A DNA stretch of 33,568 bases from an uncultured Actinomycetes bacterium (GTDB taxonomy: Bacteria; Actinomycetota; Acidimicrobiia; Acidimicrobiales; Microtrichaceae). The stretch covers positions 1-33,568 of the forward strand of contig CAIPVR010000320.1 in assembly GCA_903868545.1 (NCBI GenBank), written 5' to 3'. Made by a program: the position numbers and the translations under genes. Under the pieces are notes generated by a model. That model ran no database searches, was not told the origin of the DNA, and saw only the letters and a program-made list of their open reading frames with translations. The first letter of the stretch is position 1. Each line of letters starts with the position of its first letter. This document shows, in pieces, positions 27,773 to 33,568 of this stretch.

Positions 27773-29374
27773 GACGGGCAGCACGCCGTGCTTCCGCCAT
27801 GGGCGCTGCACCTGCTTGGTGGCCGACACCTCGAGGCCGCGCCAGATCGCGAGGCGGGTCTCCGCCGGATCGATGACGTCGTCCACCATGGCGTGGCCCG
27901 CAGCGACGTACGGGTCGATGTTGGAACGGAACTCCTCGGCCAGGCGGATCCGCTCGGCGTTGCGGGCCTCACCCTCCTCGAAGGTCTCGAGGTGCTTCCG
28001 CATCGTGATGTTGACCATGCCGTCGGGCCCCATCACCGCGATCTCCGCCGCCGGCCAGACCGCGAGGTAGTCGGCCTCGTAGGACAGTCCGTTCATCACG
28101 AAGTACCCGGCGCCGTAGCTCTTGCGGACCACGATCGAGACCTTGGGCACCGTCGCCTCGGAGATGGCGTAGAGCATCTTGGCCCCGTGGCGGATGATGC
28201 CCTGCTTCTCCACCGCCGTGCCGACGACGAATCCCGGCACGTCGTGCAGGAACACCAGCGGGATGCCGAACGCGTCACAGAGCCACACGAACCGGGCGGC
28301 CTTGTCGGCGGAGTTCACGTCGAGCGCGCCGCCGAGGACCATCGGATTGGACGCCACGATCCCGACCGGCCGGCCACCCACGCGGGCGAGACCGGTCACC
28401 AGGTTCCGGGCCCAGGCGGCCTTCATCTCGAAGAAGTCGGGGGTGCCGTCGGGGCGACGGTCGACCACCACGTCGATCACCTTGTGCATGTCGTAGGCGC
28501 GGCGGGGTGCCGTCGGGACGATCCGGTACAGCTCCTCGACGCGCCGGTCGACCGGGTCGTCGCAGGCGGCGACCGGCGGCGCGTCGGTGTTGTTCGACGG
28601 GAAGAACGACAGGTACTCGCGCACCACGCGCAGGCAGTCACCGTCGTCGGCGACCTCGCGGTCGGCCACGCCGGACACCTTGGTGTGCACCTCCGAGCCG
28701 CCCATCTCCTCCTCGGTGACGTCCTCGCCGGTGGCGGCCTTCACCAGGTGGCGACCGGCCAGCGCCATCGACGAGGTGCCCTTCACCATCGGGACGAAGT
28801 CGGCGAGCGCGGGGATGTACGCGGTGCCCGCGGCGCAGTGCCCGACCATGGCCGCCACCTGGGGCACCACCCCGGAGAGCGTGACCTGCTCACGGAACAG
28901 GGCGCCGTTGGCCGCGAACGTGGAGCCCGCGTCCGAGGTGATCCGGGCCCCCGCCGAGTCGAGCAGCCAGACGATCGGGATGCGCTGGCGCAGGACGAGG
29001 TCGCGCATGCGGGTGACCTTGAACTCGTTGACCCTGCCCATCGAGCCGGCCTGCACGGTGAAGTCGTACGCGCACACGGCCACGCGACGGCCGTCGATGC
29101 GACCGATCCCCGTGACGCAGCCGTCGGCGGCGAAGTGCCCCTTCTCCGCGAGGGTCGGGTCCATGTGGTCGGCCAGCAGGCCGTACTCCACGAACGAACC
29201 TGGATCGAGGAGGGCGTCGAGGCGTTCCCGCACCGGCCACTTGCCGAGCGACCGCTGGCGCTCGACCCGCTCCGGCCCGCCCATGGCGAGGGCCTGCCCG
29301 CGGCGTCGGTGGAGGTCCTCGACGAGGGGTCCCCAGTTGAAGCGGTCGTCCACGGCGTCGGTTCCCTCGGTCAC
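27770..29374 (-). CDS. Acyl-CoA carboxylase carboxyltransferase (beta) subunit
   Basis: A 534-residue carboxyltransferase of the PccB/AccD/MCCB family with the two crotonase-like halves. Visible stretches: RQRSLGKWPVRERLDALLD, the N-half IVWLLDSAGARITSDAGSTFA and the acyl-CoA region GTAYIPALADFVPM; the C-half has ARVGGRPVGIVASNPMVLGGAL, FLHDVPGFVVGTAVEKQGIIRHGAKML and YGAGYFVMNGLSYEADYLAVWP, which form the biotin-binding side. It transfers CO2 from biotin to an acyl-CoA. The residue that separates acetyl- from propionyl-CoA specificity cannot be assigned with confidence here. The start is GTG at 29374, with CACACT 7 nt upstream; the frame further upstream is non-homologous. A decarboxylase direction is possible but not indicated. 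Confidence 0.87.
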   Translation of the reverse strand: MTEGTDAVDDRFNWGPLVEDLHRRRGQALAMGGPERVERQRSLGKWPVRERLDALLDPGSFVEYGLLADHMDPTLAEKGHFAADGCVTGIGRIDGRRVAVCAYDFTVQAGSMGRVNEFKVTRMRDLVLRQRIPIVWLLDSAGARITSDAGSTFAANGALFREQVTLSGVVPQVAAMVGHCAAGTAYIPALADFVPMVKGTSSMALAGRHLVKAATGEDVTEEEMGGSEVHTKVSGVADREVADDGDCLRVVREYLSFFPSNNTDAPPVAACDDPVDRRVEELYRIVPTAPRRAYDMHKVIDVVVDRRPDGTPDFFEMKAAWARNLVTGLARVGGRPVGIVASNPMVLGGALDVNSADKAARFVWLCDAFGIPLVFLHDVPGFVVGTAVEKQGIIRHGAKMLYAISEATVPKVSIVVRKSYGAGYFVMNGLSYEADYLAVWPAAEIAVMGPDGMVNITMRKHLETFEEGEARNAERIRLAEEFRSNIDPYVAAGHAMVDDVIDPAETRLAIWRGLEVSATKQVQRPWRKHGVLPV

Positions 29375-29381
29375 GCCCGGG

Positions 29382-29387
29382 AGTGTG
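29382..29387 (-). promoter_or_regulatory. -10 box of the carboxyltransferase gene
   Basis: CACACT on the minus strand ends 7 nt before the GTG at 29374, the same CANNNT-N7 layout as at 10705 and 15047. It lies in the 41-nt gap after the crotonase gene at 29416-30225. Confidence 0.4.
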
Positions 29388-29415
29388 ACACAGGGGCAGG
29401 TGCCGGACGGGAGCG

Positions 29416-30225
29416 TCAGCGGCCGGTCCAGTGGGGCGGCCGCTTCTCCACGAAGGCCGCGATCCCCTCCGCGGCGTCCTCGAGCTCGGTCGTGACCGTG
29501 AGCATCGGGTGCAGCAACCGCAGCGCGTCGACGGCGGCCATGTCCCACACTGCGTAGAAGCTGTCGCGCCCGAGCCGCATGACCGAGGGCGACTTGGCCG
29601 CGAGCGTGCCGGCGAGCTCCGCCACCGCCGCGTCGAGCCCCTCCGACGGCACCAGCCGGGACAGGATGCCCAGGCGGTCCGCCTCGGCCGCGTCGATCCG
29701 CCGGCCGGTCATCATCAGCTCGAGCACCTTCTTCGGCGCCATGGACCGGCACAGCGGCACGGTGATCATGTACGGCCACAGCCCCACGTCGATCTCGGGG
29801 GTGCCGAACACCGCGTCGTCGGCGGCCACCACCAGGTCGCACGACAGGGCCAGGCCGAACCCGCCGGCCAGGCAGAAGCCGCTGACGCGGGCGATCGTGG
29901 GCTTGCCGAGGGTCCACAGGTCGTCGAAGAGCCGGGCCAGCTCGCCCCGGGCGTCGTGCACCGCGGCGTACCCGGCGTCGTCGCGCATGCCCGTGAGGTC
30001 CGCCCCGGCGCAGAAGGCCCGGTCGCCCGCCCCGGTGAGCACGACCACCCGCACCGACGGGTCGTCGCGGAGACGGCCGACCACGTCGCGCAGGCCGCTG
30101 ATCACCGCCCAGCTCAACGCGTTGCGCCGCTCCGGACGGTTGATCGTGAGCGTTGCCACACCGTCGACGACCTCGAGGAGCAACTCGTCACCTGACACTG
30201 AGGGGCTGGCGGGTGCTGGCGGCAT
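29416..30225 (-). CDS. Enoyl-CoA hydratase/isomerase family protein
   Basis: 269 residues with RPERRNALS, the oxyanion-hole segment FCAGADLTGM, and SGFCLAGGFGLALSCDL followed by FGTPEIDVGLWPYM. Of the two catalytic glutamates, the second is kept (E144 in TPEI) and the first is replaced by glycine (G124). That pattern is seen in isomerases and other non-hydratase crotonases, so the exact reaction is open. It ends RPPHWTGR, the common family tail. The ATG start is supported by TAGCGT 7 nt upstream, in a promoter shared back to back with the DUF5317 gene. It lies 41 nt upstream of the carboxyltransferase gene and may belong to the same acyl-CoA pathway. Confidence 0.87.
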   Translation of the reverse strand: MPPAPASPSVSGDELLLEVVDGVATLTINRPERRNALSWAVISGLRDVVGRLRDDPSVRVVVLTGAGDRAFCAGADLTGMRDDAGYAAVHDARGELARLFDDLWTLGKPTIARVSGFCLAGGFGLALSCDLVVAADDAVFGTPEIDVGLWPYMITVPLCRSMAPKKVLELMMTGRRIDAAEADRLGILSRLVPSEGLDAAVAELAGTLAAKSPSVMRLGRDSFYAVWDMAAVDALRLLHPMLTVTTELEDAAEGIAAFVEKRPPHWTGR

Positions 30226-30232
30226 GCGCCTG

Positions 30233-30242
30233 ACGCTAGTTT
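30233..30242. promoter_or_regulatory. Overlapping back-to-back leaderless promoters
   Basis: On the plus strand TAGTTT (30237-30242) ends 6 nt before the GTG at 30249. On the minus strand TAGCGT (30238-30233) ends 7 nt before the ATG at 30225. The two hexamers share the TA at 30237-30238 inside the palindrome CTAG (30236-30239). The gap between the two start codons is only 23 bp, so one polymerase must exclude the other. Confidence 0.55.
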
Positions 30243-30248
30243 CCGGTC

Positions 30249-31001
30249 GTGGCGCTGGTACCGACGCTCCTCGCCCTGGGCATCGGGATGGCCCTGGGGG
30301 TCCGCTGGGGCGGCCGCGTCGACAACGTGCTCGTCTGGCGCCCACCGCTGTGGCAACTGCTCGTCGCCGGGGTGGGACTCACGGTCGTGCTGGACCTCCT
30401 GCCGTGGGGCGGCGGGTTCGTCACGCTCCTCAGGCTGGTGGCCCTGTTGCTCCTGCTCGCGTTCGCGCTGGTGAACCTCAGGGTCGGCGGCATGGTGCTC
30501 GTGGCCGCCGGACTCGGGCTCAACCTGCTGGTCACGCTCCTCAACTGGGGGCGACCGGTGAGCCGGTGGGCGCTCGAGGCCTCCGGCGCCGTGGAGGACG
30601 GGAACGCCGCGAACCTGGTGGTGCACGGTGGCCGCACGCTCGACGGTGGACTCCTCGCGTTCCTCGGCGACACGATCCCGCTGCCGTGGGGGCAGGTGAT
30701 CTCCGTGGGCGACGTGCTCCTCCTGATCGGCGTGTGCCTGGTGACGGCGAGCGTGGTGCGTCGCTACGAGGTGGCGGGCCGGACGGCCGGGATCGCGCTG
30801 GTGGGCACCGGCTCCGCCTACCGGAGCGCGGGCACACGCGGATCCGGCGGGTTCGGCGGGCCGTCCGACTACCGCACCGCCCTCGACGCCCTCGGCCGCG
30901 GACCCGCTCCGCGGCGGGGCCCCGGTCTGCACCCGTCACGGCTCGGCCGCAACGGCGGCCGCAAGCGCCGGGGCGGCGGACCGGGCACCCCTCCCCGCTG
31001 A
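30249..31001 (+). CDS. DUF5317 membrane protein
   Basis: 250 residues. The first 180 are membrane-embedded, with helices about 4-20, 34-52, 58-78, 80-100 and 155-172; the last 75 are Gly/Arg-rich and cytosolic. LLNWGRPVSRWALEASGA and NLVVHGGRTLDGGLLAFLG are the conserved loops of DUF5317, and LAFLGDTIPLPWGQVISVGD marks its C-terminal side. The function is unknown. The GTG start is fixed by the -10 box 6 nt upstream. It precedes a WXG100 gene by 72 nt and may be part of, or just next to, the secretion locus. Confidence 0.8.
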   Translation: MALVPTLLALGIGMALGVRWGGRVDNVLVWRPPLWQLLVAGVGLTVVLDLLPWGGGFVTLLRLVALLLLLAFALVNLRVGGMVLVAAGLGLNLLVTLLNWGRPVSRWALEASGAVEDGNAANLVVHGGRTLDGGLLAFLGDTIPLPWGQVISVGDVLLLIGVCLVTASVVRRYEVAGRTAGIALVGTGSAYRSAGTRGSGGFGGPSDYRTALDALGRGPAPRRGPGLHPSRLGRNGGRKRRGGGPGTPPR

Positions 31002-31073
31002 CACCCCCGCCGCCGTGCGGTTGAGTCCTCCCCGACGCCGGACACGCCGGCGCCACCACCACGGGAGGACCAC

Positions 31074-31340
31074 ATGGCCAAGCTCGGACTCGACCCCGAA
31101 GCCCTGACCGCACTGCAACGCCAGCTCCGCTCGGATGCCGATGCGATCACCTCGCTCGCCGCCAAGCTCGACTCGCTGCTCCGCTCCGCCTGGTGGGAGG
31201 GCCCCGACGCCACCAAGTTCCGGGGTGAGTGGGACGGCACCCACAAGGCCCAGCTGACGCGGATCGCCGCCGAACTCGACGGTGCCGCCCAGCAGGTCGC
31301 CGCCAACGTCACCCAGCAGAACCAGGCGTCCTCGGGCTGA
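31074..31340 (+). CDS. WXG100 (ESAT-6-like) family protein
   Basis: An 88-residue helical hairpin protein, the normal length for WXG100. The turn has SAWWEGPDATKFRGEW, with the W-x-G at W41-E42-G43. The two flanking helices are amphipathic, and no signal peptide is present. Such proteins are secreted as dimers by type VII systems through a FtsK/SpoIIIE ATPase. That ATPase gene starts on the last base of this stop codon (TGATG). The ATG start has a GGGAGGA ribosome-binding site six bases upstream. A C-terminal YxxxD/E export signal is not visible. Confidence 0.87.
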   Translation: MAKLGLDPEALTALQRQLRSDADAITSLAAKLDSLLRSAWWEGPDATKFRGEWDGTHKAQLTRIAAELDGAAQQVAANVTQQNQASSG

Positions 31341-33568
31341 TGCTCCTGCGCTACCGGCTCGGCCGGCGTGACGGGTCGGCGGGACTGGACGTGTCGGTGG
31401 ACGTGGCCCGGGGTGCCACCGTGGGCGACGTCGCCGGCGCGCTGTGGGCAGCCGACCCCGCCCGGGACGGCACGCCACCTCCCGGGCTCCTCACCCTCCG
31501 GACGATCCGTCGCGGCGGACCGGGCGGCGCCCGGCCACTGGCCCACCAGCCACTGCCGGCGCCGGGCGAGCCGGCCCGCCGCTCGGCACCGCCGTCCGGC
31601 AGCACCGTGGAACCGGTCCCGGCCGAGCCGTCCCCGGACGGCGTGCCGGCCCTCGTGGCGCCGGTGCGCCTCGTGGCGACCGACGGTCACTCCCGGACGC
31701 TGCGCTACGGGACCAACCGGCTGGCACCCGGGGTCGAACTCGAGATCACACGGCGGCTGCTCCTCGTCACCGCCGGCAGCACCGAGGTCCGCCTCGACGG
31801 GGCACGGGTCGACCGCACCGCACGGCCCACCCACGGCTCGTTGCTCCGCCTCGACGGCGACGTCGTCACCGTCCACCTCGACGGCACGCTCCGTCCCCCT
31901 TCGCCGGGCCCGTTCCACCCCCTCTCGCGGGCCCGGACACGGTGGCCGCCGCCGGCACGCCCCGCCGGCGGCGGCCCACCGGACCCGCCCGACCCGGTGG
32001 AGTTCCCCGCACCCCCGGCGGCGGCCCGACGGCCGGCACTGCCGGTGCTCAGCGCCGTCGTGCCGCTCCTGCTCGGGGGTGCCCTCTGGTGGGCCACACG
32101 CAGCGTCGCCGTCGCCGGCTTCGTGCTGGCGAGCTTCCTGTTCGTCCTGGCCACCGCGGCGGAGCAGCGGCGGGAGTGGCGGGCCGAGCAGCGGTTCCGG
32201 GTCGAGGAGTTCCGGGCCGACCTCGCCGAGGCCGCAGCGCTGCTCGCGGCGTCCCACGACGAGGACCGCCGACGCGACGAGGCCGGCTCACCCCCGGTCG
32301 CAGCCGTGGCCGCCGCCGTGGCGGACGGCACGGCGGCACCGTGGACCGCGACCGCCCCGGCCGCCGTGGGCGTCGTGGTGAGGGTGGGCAGCCGGGAGGG
32401 CCCCGGTGACCGCCGCCCGAGGGTCCCGGCCGGCGGCCGTCGCGCCCTGCGACGGGAACTGGCCGACGCCGTGGCCGAGGCCGACCGGGTGCCCCGGCCC
32501 CTCACGGTGGACCTGCGCGACGGGCTCGGGATCACCGGCCCCGACGACCAGGCCACGGGCCTGGCGCGGGCCGCGGTGCTGCAGGCCGTGCTGGCCCACG
32601 GGCCCGACGAACTGTCCCTCGAGGTCGTAGCGGGCCCGGCGGGCGCCGAGCGCTGGTCGTGGTCGGTGTGGCTCCCCCACCACGGGGCCGCCGCCGACGT
32701 GGTGCTCCAGGTGGTCGACGAACCGACCCCCACCCAGCGTCGCGCCCTGGCCGTATCCGGCGACCGGCCGACGGTGTGGCTCGGCGCCCGCCCCGAGGAC
32801 CTGCCCGACGAGGTGCGCGCGACCGTCGAGTGCGGCGCGACCGCACCGGGTGCCGCCACGCCCGGGGCCACCCCACCCGGGCCGTCCGCACGCCTGCACC
32901 TTCCCGGAGAGCCACCCCTCGGGTTCCGGCCCGAGCCGATCGACACCGACACCGCCCGGGCGGCGGCGCGTGCGCTCGCGCCCCTCGTCCCGGCCGGCGG
33001 CACGGGGGCCGCGGGTGACGGGCCGGGCGCCGACGGCCCGAGCCTCGCCGACGTGCTCGACGAGGACCGGGTGCTGTCGGACCCGGCGCTCCTGCGCGCC
33101 CGCTGGGAGGCGTGTCCGGCGACCACGCCCGCCGCACCGATCGGCCTGGGCCCCGACGGGGTGGTGGGCGTGGACCTGGTCGCCGACGGACCGCACACCC
33201 TGGTTGCCGGCACCACGGGATCGGGCAAGAGCGAACTGCTGCGCACCCTCGTCGTGTCGCTCGCGCTGCACCACCCACCCGACCGGCTGTCGTTCCTGCT
33301 CGTCGACTACAAGGGCGGCGAGACCTTCGGGCCACTGGCCGAGCTGCCGCACTGCGTCGGTCTCGTCACCGACCTCACCCCGGCCATGTGCCACCGGGCC
33401 CTCGTCGCGCTCGGCGCCGAGCTCCGACGGCGCGAGGCCCACACCGACGGCGCCCCGGACCCGTGCCTGGTCGTGGTGGTCGACGAGTTCGCCACCCTCG
33501 CCCGCGAGGTGCCCGACTTCGTGGACGGGGTGCTCGACGTCGCCCGGCGCGGCCGCAGCCTCGGGATC
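31340..33568 (+). CDS. EssC/EccC-type FtsK/SpoIIIE ATPase with FHA-like N-terminus (partial)
   Basis: The reading frame is open from the ATG at 31340 to the window end, 743 codons, so the C-terminus is missing. An N-terminal region with an FHA-like beta domain (about 110-190, including SRTLRYGTNRLAPG) is followed by a proline-rich linker, two membrane helices (about 234-251 and 254-272) and a charged region. The first FtsK/SpoIIIE ATPase domain comes next, with Walker A GTTGSGKS (624-631, K630), LVDYKGGETF and Walker B VVVVDEFATL (D715, E716). N-terminal FHA plus two membrane helices is the EssC (Firmicute type VIIb) arrangement rather than mycobacterial EccC. It overlaps the WXG100 stop by one base and drives export of WXG100 proteins across the membrane. 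Further ATPase domains are expected downstream. Confidence 0.86.
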   Translation, partial: MLLRYRLGRRDGSAGLDVSVDVARGATVGDVAGALWAADPARDGTPPPGLLTLRTIRRGGPGGARPLAHQPLPAPGEPARRSAPPSGSTVEPVPAEPSPDGVPALVAPVRLVATDGHSRTLRYGTNRLAPGVELEITRRLLLVTAGSTEVRLDGARVDRTARPTHGSLLRLDGDVVTVHLDGTLRPPSPGPFHPLSRARTRWPPPARPAGGGPPDPPDPVEFPAPPAAARRPALPVLSAVVPLLLGGALWWATRSVAVAGFVLASFLFVLATAAEQRREWRAEQRFRVEEFRADLAEAAALLAASHDEDRRRDEAGSPPVAAVAAAVADGTAAPWTATAPAAVGVVVRVGSREGPGDRRPRVPAGGRRALRRELADAVAEADRVPRPLTVDLRDGLGITGPDDQATGLARAAVLQAVLAHGPDELSLEVVAGPAGAERWSWSVWLPHHGAAADVVLQVVDEPTPTQRRALAVSGDRPTVWLGARPEDLPDEVRATVECGATAPGAATPGATPPGPSARLHLPGEPPLGFRPEPIDTDTARAAARALAPLVPAGGTGAAGDGPGADGPSLADVLDEDRVLSDPALLRARWEACPATTPAAPIGLGPDGVVGVDLVADGPHTLVAGTTGSGKSELLRTLVVSLALHHPPDRLSFLLVDYKGGETFGPLAELPHCVGLVTDLTPAMCHRALVALGAELRRREAHTDGAPDPCLVVVVDEFATLAREVPDFVDGVLDVARRGRSLGI

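Noticed and set aside
27410-29557. 715-codon plus-strand open frame antisense to the carboxyltransferase
   Set aside because: Low-complexity shadow; the minus-strand gene has full family motifs.
1-33568. Genomic island or prophage
   Set aside because: No integrase, transposase, tRNA-flanking repeat or marked composition change was seen; gene content is housekeeping-like throughout.

Overview
The window is chromosomal DNA from a very GC-rich actinobacterium, probably of the class Acidimicrobiia. The evidence is the dense GC coding pattern, many GTG starts and GTGA/ATGA 4-nt overlaps, a PdtaS-type kinase, a pair of ArsA/Get3-like ATPases, DUF3107 and DUF5317 proteins, a class E-like sortase, a Septum_form lipoprotein and a WXG100/EssC locus. 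Lineage is inferred from gene content only. No tRNA, rRNA, CRISPR array, insertion sequence, integrase or phage gene was seen, and no gene-free stretch exceeds 300 bases.

Layout. 113-4147 (minus) is one operon: DUF3107 protein, two Get3/ArsA-like ATPases, then the PdtaS-like kinase. 4217-5251 (plus) is a PLP-dependent D-cysteine desulfhydrase/ACC deaminase-family enzyme. 5323-7509 (minus) is an ECF-type sigma factor with two membrane proteins that appear to share an ectodomain; one two-part motif precedes both the sigma gene and the distal membrane gene. 7565-10675 is an Fe-S cluster set: Mrp/ApbC carrier (minus), divergent SufR-like regulator and cysteine desulfurase (plus). 10718-12710 (plus) is a tightly coupled trio: PhnY-like Fe(II)/2OG dioxygenase, PhnZ-like HD di-iron oxygenase and a HAD hydrolase, the best candidate here for a distinct catabolic pathway (oxidative C-P cleavage). 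12724-15039 holds the two AtuA-family components split by a SixA phosphatase gene on the other strand. 15165-16073 is an unknown lipoprotein and 16162-17391 a saccharopine-dehydrogenase-like enzyme.

17509-24677 (minus) is a complete System I cytochrome c maturation operon in the order ccmABCDEFGHI, including a 44-residue CcmD. 24788-26280 (plus) is a sortase coupled to a Septum_form lipoprotein. 26332-30225 (minus) is acyl-CoA metabolism: two crotonase-fold proteins, a biotin carboxyl carrier, a small membrane protein and a carboxyltransferase. 30249-33568 (plus) starts a type VII-like secretion locus: DUF5317 membrane protein, WXG100 protein and an FHA/FtsK-SpoIIIE ATPase cut by the window end.

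A recurrent regulatory feature is a TANNNT or CANNNT box 6-7 nt upstream of the start codon, which predicts leaderless mRNAs and fixes many of the start sites used here. At two divergent gene pairs the opposing -10 boxes overlap around a shared CTAG.
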